Source: Lamellibrachia satsuma
Lineage: Eukaryota > Annelida > Polychaeta > Sabellida > Siboglinidae
DNA: 64,000 bases
Reading direction: 5' to 3'
NCBI GenBank assembly: GCA_033239005.1
Contig: BSQZ01000001.1
Location: 34,544,688-34,608,687, forward strand
Part shown: piece after piece, positions 12,401 to 21,770 of the stretch
Layout of the letters: every line of letters starts with the position of its first letter
How positions within the stretch are numbered: the first letter of the stretch is position 1
Made by a program: the position numbers and the translations under genes
Notes under the pieces: model-generated
What the model was told of the DNA's origin: nothing
The model's input: the letters and a program-made list of their open reading frames with translations, nothing else
Database searches by the model: none

Positions 12401-15400
12401 TTATATTGTTTATGTGTCAATGTAACATTTCCGAGTCATTCAAAAAGGCAGATTACCCCCCACTAAATGTCATGTTTTCATTATGTTGCGTTACTCATAT
12501 TTGTTGTCGTGTTATTCGCGTACTCTATGTTGTCGCATTACTCATCTACAGTGTCGCGATACCCATGCTGTGTTGTCACATTACTCATCTGCAGTGTCGC
12601 AATACCCATGCTGTGTTGTCGCATTACTCATCTACAGTGTCGCGTTACCCCATGCTGTGTTGTCGCATTACTCACCTATTCTATCCGAGTTATTTACCTA
12701 TATTGTCGAGTTACTCGTCTATGTTGTCGCGTTACTCACCCATGTTGTCGCAGGTTTCTTCATCCACTGAACCGTCGCAATCATTGTCTATTCCATCATC
12801 TGGCTGTGCCGGTGAAGGAACACATCCCTGCGTATGCATAAATCAACATCTATTTCGTCCGCAGCCAACCATCTATTCATCAGTTACGCAGAACGGCCAA
12901 CAACTAATTCGGGTATTTATTGCATTGTTTCTTTGAATGTCTAATTCGATAACCAGTCTTCGTTGCCATAAAGAAAATATATCATACACATATGTTTTTA
13001 TTTCCCAACGCTTTAATTACCTGCACGGACTTTCGCCACTCTTTTGTCAAGATGGCTTCATCGCTACTACTGACGATAACATCCTGGTAGGATTACGTCA
13101 TCGTAAAACTTTGGGATACGAAAAAAGAATTGCACCATCTGGAAAATGACGCATCCTGAGAAATGTTCAATACAACATATGACAGTTTACGTACCTTGGA
13201 ATTCAACATTGTCATTCCCATTGCACCAGGGAAACTATACGACTCCTTGTCGGTGCGGCCAAAGAGAACGAGTCCAAACTTTTCATCTTTCATGTCTTTC
13301 ATGTACATGTGATGCTGACCAGTCTTAACTGAAATTCGCGTTGCTACCATTGCTGGTGAACTCCCTGGTATGGGCTGCCATATCGTGCCTAAGCTTGCAA
13401 CAGTTTTGGAATCTATATATACATTGCCCTGCTGGGTTTCCAGCACCATAACCATGGCGTAATTGACAAAGGTATCATCTGATGCATCAGGGGTTGTGAA
13501 CTTGTACTCGGACTGGTATTGCTCTGTTGAGGGAACTATTGCCGTCGAGATACTACCATTATCAGCATTACTTTGTCCGTACTGTATTACAAGCACCGGC
13601 TTATCAGTGGTGAAGTACACGCTGGTGTCAAACGCTAACGGAATGTCGTGATGCCAGCCAGCGTATGGCAGTAGCGTCTTGTTACCATTAACTGTCAATG
13701 TCGTATTGGCAACGTTAGCCACCAGTCGGACTATATCTCCGTTTGATCTGTCTGGAAACGAAGTGACGGCGAAATGTTTGCCCCATCTGTTGACGGGCAC
13801 GAGTTGGACGACGCTGTGGTCTTGACATGTGCCCGGTGCACCAACAACCATTGCTGTGTGGCCGTTATACACCGCTATGATTTCATTGGAGACGACGTGG
13901 AGTCCAGTCAGATCGCTCGATGTAATTAATTGGAAAGACTCGAGTTTCTTCAGAGCGACATTAATAATTCCCCCCTGCACGTACGTCTTATCCTCGTATT
14001 CGATGCGCATGTCTCCATGAGGTGGAAGAACCAGGCGTATCGCAGTGTTGTCTTTTGTGGCAACAATGCCCAGCTCACAGTAGCTTCCTTCAGGAGTGTA
14101 GCTGAGTACGTAATATTCATTTCCCAACATTCCCATCGGCAATGCAAGGAAACCGTCAGTTGAGCACAGGCCTTTGTTGATCCCATGCAAGGCGACCTCG
14201 GCACTAGCTGTTACCATGACTCCCTTGTTTGACTTGCCTGTACCTGACATGCGAACGTCTCGTCTAAGCGAATCGAAAGCCGGTGATGATGACGTCACCT
14301 TTAGCGTTCTCTTGTAAATGCGCAAAGGTACCTCTACTGTCACGTCAACTTCTGATCGTTCTAACGTTGTGAATATCAACTCTGGAGAAAGTGGCTCTTC
14401 GCTGTTGATGCCGATGAACATAAGAATAAAGTCGGTACCGAAAGTGTTCATGCCTGAAAGGAAACCAACATTTTGTAGCATGATGATTATTAAGTAGTAA
14501 TCGGCTACAAACAATTAATCACATTTCTATATGTCCTCCTTATGTTTATCTCCATTCAGCTACAATATATATTATACATTATTTCTCTTAATGTTTAAGA
14601 ACTAGTTCATCATATATCTGTATTTGCACTGCATATTTCAGTCAAGGGGGTCAATTTAAATGATGTGACCCCTCGGTCCACAATGGATCGAGGAAGAAGA
14701 AGAAGACGATTTCAAAATAGTTTTATACATGGCAATTCATCTGGATGTACTTAAACATGCATGTGCTAAATTAATTGCTGAAGATACCCATTTGCATTGT
14801 CATATTTGCAATACTCAGCTGTTCCAATATGCCAACGATTGCCACTCTAAGAACTAGAACACAATCACACGCATATTCAGTTACACAAATTAATCATCTC
14901 CAAGAAGCATCACGAAGAGACACTTACGGTCCGATGTCATATATGGGGACAAAATGGGAGACTTAATTCTCATCCAGTATGTGTCGGAAGACTGCACCAC
15001 AGTCACGCTGGAAGAAAAAAGTGCGAGGTGGTTATGAAAACGAAGATAACCAACCTTCGTTCAGTGCGTGACAATGCTACGTACTTCTGTCGCGTCTTAA
15101 ACAGTTGGGGTGGCTATATTATGAATAAGCATACATTTGTTTGATTTTTACTACAAAAGTCAATATTGCCATTATTAAACTATAACATTACACACTTGGC
15201 GCAAGTTAATTCCTCATTATCCTTATGCAATACCTACAACAGACACAACTTACATAAATTCCACGTCGCCAACTCTCTTGGTCGGGGCATTCCAAGTGAT
15301 AGCGACTTCTTGCTGGCTGGTCTTGTCCGAATGTATCAAAGTGTCATCTACTGCCTGACACCGCGTCAGTTTGGTATATCTCGGTGGAGATGAGAATGTC

Positions 15401-16332
15401 CCCACGGGGCTGTTGCTGGTGTCATCAACAACTCTTGCTTGAAGGAGAAAACCTTCAAATGTTTCCCCACGCAGCGTGACTGAAGAAAAGTGATAAATTC
15501 TTGGACATTAAGTAAAGGCCAATATGGAGACAGAAGACACATCGATTAACAAACACGATCATTAAACACACACATTGTTTATCCCCATGTTTAGTCAGTG
15601 ATTTTGTGTAGATCAGACAATTCCATCAATGCCAACTGGTATGGAAAGGTAATTCCTATTGCATAAAATACAGGTGTATGAAATAGTATTCTGGCATAAC
15701 AAAACAACAAAAGCAGAGCTTCAAAGGAACGGTCCAATAAGCCTCCGTCCATTTTTGGGGTCATGAAAGGGGGATTTGCAAAAACGTCATAGATCACCCA
15801 CTCCATGCCAAGGAAGCACCCAATGTCTCTGCTGTCAAAATAGTGCCGTGTTCGTGTAAGTGTCCGCGCATGCGTGTGTCTGTGTGCGTCCGTGCGTGCA
15901 TGCGCGTGCGTGCGTGCATGAGCGCACGTGTGTGTGTGCACGCGTGATATTACGAGAACAAGAACATGTTTACACCTGGTATATAAATATATGTATATAC
16001 ATGCATTCTACATATAAACTAATTCCACTAATAGATAAGTACTTGTTGGAACGTCTGCATAAATATGCACGCAAATTCATAACCAGGTGTTCTATTGCTT
16101 GCATTTTTATTCTCCTGTCAGGAAACGGTTCCGTGTAATAGCTGACGTTGCACTCACCAATAACTTGCGAGTCGTGAGTGTAACTGGTGCTGACAACCAG
16201 GTTGTACGGTGGCTTGCTTGTTCGTGGTGTCGTTCCTCTCTGATTTAGTAGCATTGTGTCGCAGGAGATGTCGTACAACGCTGTGATTGGCGCCATCACC
16301 GACAACAGCACTGACAGCTGTAGCAACCGCAT
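6041..16332 (-). CDS. Reeler / double IgGFc-binding secreted protein, 11 coding exons
   Basis: Eleven minus-strand coding exons can be joined at consensus splice sites with all intron phases agreeing: 16332-16158, 15479-15254, 15007-14928, 14453-13195, 12827-12740, 12335-12288, 11607-10343, 9218-9173, 8583-8476, 7629-7312 and 6351-6041. The sum is 3,924 nt, exactly 1,308 codons including TGA. Predicted domains: signal peptide (1-18), Reeler (about 24-160), IgGFc-binding 1 (about 161-575), acidic GIDNDCDG-type motif (about 581-625), IgGFc-binding 2 (about 626-1047), Thr/Pro linker (1048-1100) and two related C-terminal modules (about 1100-1204 and 1205-1307). Reeler and IgGFc-binding domains are known from secreted and mucosal or immune proteins; a role in recognition or adhesion is inference. 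The sequence before the ATG reads CTTTGTAG then AACC ATG, so a non-coding 5' exon probably lies upstream. The exon 8 donor could also be 9179, two codons shorter, in the same phase. Confidence 0.85.
6404..6500. repeat. (TA)n microsatellite in intron 10
   Basis: About 95 bp of TA repeats beginning roughly 50 bp upstream of the last exon on the minus strand. Confidence 0.97.
6577..6868. mobile_element. Possible non-autonomous DNA transposon with GGGCGGATC ends
   Basis: The left end reads CAGGGGCGGATCTAGG and the right end, on the other strand, GCAGCGGATCCAAGG: an imperfect terminal inverted repeat. Inner G- and C-rich runs can also pair. No transposase frame and no clear target-site duplication were seen. 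It lies in intron 10 of the IgGFc gene. Confidence 0.5.
7312..7629 (-). CDS. Exon 10: C-terminal module 1
   Basis: One exon (acceptor CTTTTGCAG, donor CAAG|GTAGAG, phase 1-1) makes one module of about 105 residues. It is bounded by cysteines (SPCAELTVKS ... DSVSLQCDDQ) and holds DPFNGRPVYKH, FLYFVD, NKFWLFGPELGKNRGLI and a late W-rich part (AWRAYDN, MSWKDDD). It resembles module 2 in the next exon. I do not recognise the family by name. Confidence 0.8.
7715..7915. repeat. ATT/ACT trinucleotide-rich tract
   Basis: Interrupted runs of ATT, TAA and ACT triplets in intron 9 of the minus-strand gene. Confidence 0.9.
8130..8345. repeat. Imperfect minisatellite, AATCCCGATGTGAAC type (block 1)
   Basis: Degenerate units of about 45-50 bp built from ACAATGGATGACATCGCC, AATCCCGATGTGAAC and TGCTTGA pieces. 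The same family occurs at 8930-9130, so it occupies the introns on both sides of exon 9. Confidence 0.7.
8476..8583 (-). CDS. Exon 9: Thr/Pro/Arg-rich linker
   Basis: A 108-nt exon (acceptor ACTCCACCAG, donor AGAC|GTAAGT, phase 1-1) encoding VVTTTHLPTVRQTHSTTT and then RPSAPTPTRRPRRTTTPR. The composition suggests an O-glycosylated, basic extracellular spacer between the IgGFc domains and the C-terminal modules. Confidence 0.65.
8930..9135. repeat. Imperfect minisatellite, AATCCCGATGTGAAC type (block 2)
   Basis: About four units of the same family as block 1, such as AAAATGGATGACTTTGACG with GTGAATCCCGATGTGAATAA. It lies in the intron just downstream of exon 8. Confidence 0.7.
9173..9218 (-). 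CDS. Exon 8: short linker exon
   Basis: A strong acceptor (GTTTTTTCCAG) is followed by a frame in phase with exon 7 that encodes IVQPTSSPVGTITRH. The donor is CACG|GTACAG, or two codons earlier ACAC|GTCACG. It is supported because phases on both sides fit, but it is short and the donor is weak. Confidence 0.5.
10343..11607 (-). CDS. Exon 7: second IgGFc-binding domain
   Basis: A 1,265-nt exon (acceptor TTGTCAG, donor CAG|GTATGT, phase 1 in, phase 0 out), about 421 residues. It opens with CTSNYQGKEFVLMLTED and carries VRSTDDIVVSMQHGSCG, YHVVDQMTPVHAAGTTF and a VPFPDQMTGTRVRVMSVLDD strand, the diagnostic order of IgGFc-binding elements. It closes with GTCSFSFVAGMCLKDISQ. Confidence 0.87.
12288..12335 (-). 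CDS. Exon 6: second acidic motif
   Basis: A 48-nt exon between TTCTTCAG and CAG|GTTTGT, phase 1 at both ends. With the base from exon 5 it encodes DNDGDGVTDEDCHSPT, extending the metal-binding-like stretch to three cysteines. It is symmetric (1-1), so it could be skipped or duplicated without a frame change. Confidence 0.75.
12482..12750. repeat. 21-bp minisatellite derived from an exon/donor junction
   Basis: On the minus strand about eleven units of the form CGACAACATRGRTGAGTAAYG follow each other; later units alternate in pairs with CGACACTGTAGATGAGTAATG. The first unit contains the real exon 5 donor (CGACAACATGG|GTGAGT). Several units keep the GAGTAA part but have lost the GT, while two others read ATAG|GTAAAT and ATAG|GTGAGT. 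Confidence 0.85.
12740..12827 (-). CDS. Exon 5: GIDNDCDG metal-binding-like motif
   Basis: An 88-nt exon with acceptor TACGCAG and donor ATGG|GTGAGT (phase 0 in, phase 1 out). It encodes GCVPSPAQPDDGIDNDCDG followed by SVDEETCDNM. The D-x-D-rich, two-cysteine pattern matches the MopE-type putative metal-binding motif often found in extracellular proteins. Its last 11 bases form the first unit of a 21-bp minisatellite that fills the start of the next intron. Confidence 0.8.
12990..13137. mobile_element. Diverged relative of the fold-back element at 29.1 kb
   Basis: CTTTCGCCACTCTTTTGTCA, then AGATGGCTTCAT, a TGGTAGGATTACGTCATCGTA middle part and a GATACGAAAAAAGAATTG end match parts of the 29101-29326 element. 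The right arm is short. It sits in intron 4, just downstream of the exon 4 donor. Confidence 0.5.
13195..14453 (-). CDS. Exon 4: first IgGFc-binding domain
   Basis: A 1,259-nt exon between CTTTCAG and AAG|GTACGT (phase 1 in, phase 0 out), about 420 residues. It opens with MNTFGTDFILMFIG, the 'GTEF' start of the IgGFc-binding domain seen at the N-terminus of FCGBP-like proteins. It carries DHSVVQLVPVNRWGKHFAVT, the typical 'Q..PV..WG..F' element, then a DRSNGDIVRLVANVANTTL strand. The two IgGFc domains of this gene share layout but are clearly diverged. Confidence 0.85.
14928..15007 (-). CDS. Exon 3: end of Reeler domain
   Basis: The acceptor is TTTTTTCTTCCAG with a good pyrimidine tract, and the donor C|GTAAGT, phase 1. 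It encodes VTVVQSSDTYWMRIKSPIL, the usual closing strand of a Reeler domain (xxTVVQ....FW..IxS..). It is too short to be picked up as an open frame on its own. Confidence 0.8.
15254..15479 (-). CDS. Exon 2: Reeler domain core
   Basis: The acceptor is TTCTTCAG and the donor AT|GTAAGT (phase 2). The encoded VTLRGETFEGFLLQARV, the SPVGTF motif, a conserved Cys in KLTRCQAVDDT, HSDKTSQQEVAITWNAP and VGDVEF match the Reeler pattern (VTLxG..F.GFL.QAR, VGTF, C, H..K.....W.AP, G.V.F). Confidence 0.85.
16158..16332 (-). CDS. Exon 1: signal peptide and start of Reeler domain
   Basis: ATG at 16332 opens a hydrophobic leader (MRLLQLSVLLSVMAPITA) with a likely cleavage near residue 18. Then comes CDTMLLNQRG, in the position of the first conserved Cys of Reeler domains, and PPYNLVVSTSYTHDSQVI. 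The donor is ATTG|GTGAGT, phase 1. An acceptor-like CTTTGTAG lies 4 bases before the ATG. Confidence 0.85.
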
Positions 16333-16339
16333 GGTTCTA

Positions 16340-17815
16340 CAAAGATAAAACAGAACACGCTCTCATTACAAAGATCCAATGGCTTGTGGAACAACACAAT
16401 GCATTCCCGGTATGACAATGCTCTACTGTAAGTATACATATACTCGTTGGCATCCTTTTGACTCGCAAACTCGGTGTTGTGCATCGCCTGGTGTGGCTCA
16501 AGAGCCCCACTCTGACATGGCAGCTTCTGCCGCACTTGCTGCAGGTGAATGTCGTGGTCTGTGAAGGTGCACGAATTGCAGACCTGTGTTTTATGTGATC
16601 CTCTTATAAGACGTATAATATTCATCCAGAAAGAATGTATGACACAAAAACAGGCATTGAGCGAAGAGCATATGCTACATTATCTGTGGCACCGTCTCGA
16701 TGGCATGCCTTATTGTGGCAAGTTGAATTGTGATCTACTATTTCCTACTTACAAATGAACCAATCCAACAGTTTGGTGATTCACAGATACGGATTACCAC
16801 TGATCACGGTAGACACCTCATGATGCACGCACATTAACATTTCGCACTTACACTTCGAATTGAATTGGCACCTTTAGTATATTTCAAGATGTAATAACAT
16901 GCAAAGGTTTGCGACACAATCTCGATCACGTTTTCTAATAGCACTGCCATTTAAATAGCATAACACGCTGGTGTCAAGTGCAATATAATCAACTTACAAT
17001 TCAGATGTTTGTGCAAAATGTAGTAATAATAACAGCAAACCGGGTGTGCGATTACTCATATTAAATCACTAAAACGTGGGAGTTTGTTTCCGTACATTTA
17101 TATGACAAAGCACAATATGAAGAAGTTTAACATTTTAACCGATAACTGATGGCATTGCCGCAAGCCTTTTCACTTGCTACATCAGCCTTTTTGTCCAGCC
17201 CGCTGACTTGTCTTAACTGCCTTTACTTGGTATAACCATTGAGTGGTGCACATCCGTGAGACCTGTAACGTAAATCCGTAAGATCACAAACGAACCCGTA
17301 TGATTATTTACGTCCGCTGGTGTGTAGCGCATGCTCAAAAGGAGCTCAATGTGCGAACTGAGATATACTGATTGGATATCGCGAGACGTTGGCGCAGTTG
17401 ACTGCACACAATCCGTAAGACTTAAGGGTGTACCACAAACCTAGTACGATTAGCATGGTTTTGTGCGATAAATTATGCAACATGTTTTTAATACAAACAC
17501 AGTTAGTCTAAGACACACATGTCAATGGTGTGCTCATTATGCATTTCGATATACGTGCATATTATGTTACGTTGGTACAATTATTAAGTTACCTTTGCCA
17601 ACGGTTACTCTATTTGCAAACGAGCCTCAGGGTTCTGGCGTCGCCATGATAGAAACATTATCTTGCACGTATGTATACAAGTATACACATTTTTCTGCCA
17701 GTGTTCTAGACACGCTCCAACCGTTCACGTATCTATGTTCATGAACTCGTACTGCAATAAGTATCAATGCTGATGCATCGTGTATCGGTCGGCCATGCGC
17801 TATTCTTGTCAAAGT
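16340..17815. other. Upstream region of the IgGFc gene, no gene seen
   Basis: It should contain the promoter and any non-coding first exon of the minus-strand gene. I could not identify a TATA box or first exon with confidence. Open frames here are short and unsupported. Confidence 0.4.
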
Positions 17816-19477
17816 CTAGTTTTGTTAAGCCAGCGGAATTGTAGGTCTCCCAATTACATCGGTCACGAAAATTACATCTGTAGACATTGAGTGAATAGTG
17901 TCAGCAAAGACTTGTACTACTAATTATATTCGGCCTGAGATAATATCAGTTGTGATTGTATGGCACCACAAAATTAATATACTTCTTTTGTTGAAGATTT
18001 GCATAGCACAAATCTCCCTGTGCATCGGAGTGTAAAACTACGTGACATTGTACACATTGTGCGCGGCAAAACCAGTAACGAAGAATAATAGCTACCAAAC
18101 ATTATCAAGCGGCAGCGGTTGCGAGCGAAGCTCTACACCGAGAACAAGTTACTACACGAATTAACGAGGACAGACACTTTGGCCTTAGCGAAATCACTGA
18201 CTATGAACGCACCAAGTTGACAATAATGTTGGAATTCATCAAGTTGGTGTCATGTTTTGCGTCATAATACAGTGATTTTTAAAATTTTCTGCTAGCACAT
18301 GTCATCCTAGATATTCAAGTTGATATGAAAGTTACGATATTTCAATTATTATGCTACCTTAAAATGTATGGTCATCTTGTATATGTTTCGATGTAGTGCG
18401 TGCGGCCGTGTAATGGATTACGTGGTGTTGAACTAATAAGAATCAAAGGTTCAGATATCAGCATAGCTGTTTGGTGTATTCAAACACACAAGATCGTGGA
18501 CATTTATTAATAGATTCAATGCGTCCACCCAGTCACCAATAATGACATGTATTTAGTGTAATCTTTGTTGATCGTAATACCGACAAATAAGTCACAATGG
18601 CATACCGTATTAATTGAAAACGATTTGTGTTATATATCTCTGTTGAATACAGGAAGAATGGCAGCTGGCCAACTGCGCTTTGTTATCGATGTTTGTCAGT
18701 AATAAGATAGCAATTATAATAGTATCTTTGCAACGGAAATAATCGTTCCATAATCACTTATCAAGAAGGATGTTTAGGAATTGTGACATACTATGCGACT
18801 TTGCTAATTATTTAATTATTTTTCTATAAAGGATTTAAATATTTTACATATAAAAAGTATGGCTTTTATATTTGGTAACAATTATTTGGCTCTATAAATT
18901 AATCAGGACTAAGCGTATATTTAGGAAGCCATTCGTAAGACGACTGAGAAATCTTCATTCTTAATTTCTAAATTCACTGAAGTTTCTCCACTCCCTAAAT
19001 GATGACGTGTATATATTTTTTAAATACTGTTGGCCAAATTATTGTCATGCATACTTATGATATATTTAGCAAATGAACGATGTTTAATTATGTGCCAATC
19101 TACGAAGCGTTCAACTAAGACAGAACACTGAGAAGATCAGCTTTTTCTCTACCCCACTCGTGCGTGAACTTTGAAGGAGGAAAACTTCAATACGTTCCCC
19201 GACAGTAATTTACTACAACGGCAGTGGTGTGTCGTGATACCTATACATATCAGTTATCATAATCGTATTAAGTAAAGTCGATTCAAGTGTCTTAACTACT
19301 GAACGCAACATTGGAAGAACTGTGAAAGCGTGCCGATCCCTTTACTATACTTCAATATGACATGTTATCTAAACAGCAGTCGCAGCGACTGGACATGATT
19401 GAATAAGAATCGACCTTCGCGTTGTTGATACCCGTGTTGTGTGCTACTGCTTACAGCTTACAGCTTCGATTAATCAT

Positions 19478-19592
19478 TCTTGAACCGTCTTGAATAGTCT
19501 TGAACAATCTATAACAGCCTTGAACGGTCTTGCAAGACCCTGAACAGTTTTGAACAGTCTTCAACAATCTTCTACAGTCTTCAACAGCCGTG
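19478..19592. repeat. TCTTGAACAG short-period repeat (copy 1)
   Basis: Irregular 10-12-bp units of the type TCTTGAACAGTC. The homologous tract in copy 2 (22110-22310) is longer. Confidence 0.85.
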
Positions 19593-20454
19593 CGTTATGC
19601 GGCGCTTCCAAACTACGAGTCTCGTCTCATAAGCACGAAGTAAATCAGATAACAGAAATTGCCACTTAACTCGCGGGAACACTCGGCTGACTTCTGGAAC
19701 GAAGACACGCATGGTGACTTGGCAGAAACGGCAATAGGACGTGTCTATCCGATTAGCTAGTTGATACGTAAACAATTTATCACGACATCTTGCAAAACAT
19801 TTACATAAAACCGGTAGCTACTCTGTGATGTTAAATAATAGTTATATATTTATTAAATAGATCATTTATGTTCACATACATTTAACGAGGCTGTAAATGC
19901 TTGCTAGCACCAGACTAGGAGGGGGCTCAAATGACGACAAGATAAACTGAACTGTGTCATTCGCTATTCATGTCAAAATCTGACTTGATTAGGAAGGCTA
20001 AATATGCACGTACTTCCGTTAACGTCAACGAAACCGTATCTAAGATGTCCATAACGAATAGACCTGGCAGAGGCAGGGGTTATTAATTATATTTGAAAAC
20101 ATACTCTTCATCGAAGGGGTGTCAGCATAGAGAGGCACATCATTTTTGTATTTACCTTTTACAATTTTTCCCTATAGCCCAATACATTCACATCAATAGA
20201 CAACTCATGGTATTGATATAATCGCTCTGATTATTAATAATCGCATATCGCCTTTGTATTTGCAACAACCACGTTTGTTTCAACACAACTAAACAATTTT
20301 ACCCAAGCGTTGGAAGGAAGTTGCATACTAATGTATGCTTGGAGTCACTTCACATTGGCCAAGGCAATCATATCACCAAACATACACATTCTTCACGACC
20401 GGCTACGCGACTAGACACACAACATCACGTTTGTTCGAATCACTCACCGTGTCT

Positions 20455-20673
20455 GTGTCGTGCTAATGTCAAAGAAACGCGTAGTTGCTCTGGTGCATTA
20501 GTACGGGAGTCGTAGTTAGCAAGCGTCGCGCCTGGGTAAGTCGAAGCGGACCAAACCAGTATATTCTTTCTGCCGGAAATCCACAGTAGAAGCGGCAAAC
20601 ACACGGCGTGACTAGAACCTGAATGAACTTCTCGTCCACTTTGACAACTGTCGGTGTCCGCTGGTAGTGATAA
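20455..20673 (-). other. Open frame with a GTGAGT donor, shared by both duplicates
   Basis: The minus strand is open for about 75 codons (LSLPADTDSCQ ... LTLARHRH) up to CACG|GTGAGT. The homologous frame at 23364-23588 is also open, with an in-frame 6-bp insertion and the same donor. There is no ATG at the front (TTG only), and most differences between the copies change the amino acid, so this looks neutral rather than a conserved protein. It could be part of a non-coding or pseudogene exon. Confidence 0.25.
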
Positions 20674-21149
20674 CAATCACCTTAATTGTCGGCGACATTG
20701 ATACATTAATACACACCGTGCAACCGTCCACGCTTCTTTTAATAATATAGGCGCCATTCCTCTACCTACACGCGTTACGCCGTAGATTAGTGTGTTTGCA
20801 GTGTGTTAACACGCCTGCTGGTGGCGTCAAACAGCCTGGACCTTCTCACGCAAATATACATCGAAAACACGGAGCATCGGCTGATCAACTGACTTTAGCG
20901 GTGCGCAAGGTAGCCACGCGTATCGACAGCTAAACCACCGTCGCAAATTAAAATTCGTCGTTTTATTATGATAGTGTTTAATGTCCATGTTGGTAAATGT
21001 TCTTTTTAAGTAGCTATGTCGAACTAACGCTCCTTTGATTACTCATAATACAATTGAATTTTAGGAGAACTTGCGTTCGGCAATAATTTATCTGTTTCAC
21101 TGCCAACTATCGATCAGGGAGAATAATGTTTACCATATAATCATTAGGT

Positions 21150-21770
21150 ATCCCAATAACCCCGGTCACTGTAGCCCCTGTCCCAGTAGCTCCGCTCCCA
21201 GTAGTCCCTGTCCCAGTAGCCCCGGTCCCAGTAACCCCGGTCCCAGTAGCCCCCGTCCCAGTAGCCCCGGTCCCGGAAGCCCCCGTCCCAGAAGCCCCCG
21301 CCCCAGTAGCCCACATCCCAGTAGCCCCATTGCCAGTAGCCCCCGTCCAACTAACTCCCGCGCAGTAGCCCCCGTCCCAGTAGCCCCTGTCCCAGTAGCC
21401 CACGTCCTGCCCCAGTAGCCCCGCCCTAGTGGCCCCCGCCTCAGTAGTCCCCGCCCCAGTAGCCCACGGCCCAGTAGCCCCGCCCTAGTGGCCCCCGCCT
21501 CAGTAGTCCCCGCCCCAGTAGCCCACGGCCCAGTAGACTCCGCACCAGTAGTCCCCGTCCAAGTAGCCCCCGCCTCAGTAGCCCACGTCCCAGTAACTCA
21601 CCTCCCAGTAGCCCATGTCCAAGTAGACTCCGTCCCAGTAGCTCACCTCCCAATAGCCCCCGTCCAAGTAGACTCCGTCCCAGTAGCTCACCTCCCAATA
21701 GCCCCCGTCCAAGTAGACTCCGTCCCAGTAGCTCACCTCCCAGTAGCCCATGTCCAAGTAGACTAGGTTT
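21150..21770. repeat. 15-bp CCCAGTAGCCCC minisatellite
   Basis: Roughly 40 units of 15 bp (GTCCCAGTAGCCCC type). The right half is organised into 45- and 60-bp higher-order units containing GTCCAAGTAGACTCC and GTCCCAGTAGCTCAC. It sits exactly between the two segmental copies. Copy 2 ends with only about two such units (23988-24020). The YWDRG- and LLGRG-type frames on the minus strand are by-products of the period. Confidence 0.95.

Larger units (their letters stand above)
17817..21150. repeat. Segmental tandem duplication, copy 1
   Basis: Same orientation and order as 21770-23990. Shared landmarks: the GCGGCAGCGGTTGCGAGCGA block (18109 and 22050), the CTTGAACAGTCTTG repeats (19478 and 22112), TCCAAACTACGAGTCTCG (19609 and 22321), CCGTATCTAAGATGTCCA (20033 and 22972) and the ATTAGGTATCCCA / ATAAGGTATCCCA end. 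Copy 1 contains about 1.3 kb (18155-19475) absent from copy 2. Confidence 0.85.

Noticed and set aside
12370..12936. Cys-rich plus-strand frames (CCRITHLQCR repeats) that look like a Cys-rich peptide
   Set aside because: Antisense to exon 5 and its donor-derived minisatellite; the repeat pattern explains the cysteines.
10889..14204. Short plus- and minus-strand frames overlapping the IgGFc exons
   Set aside because: Shadows of exons 4 and 7 in other frames.
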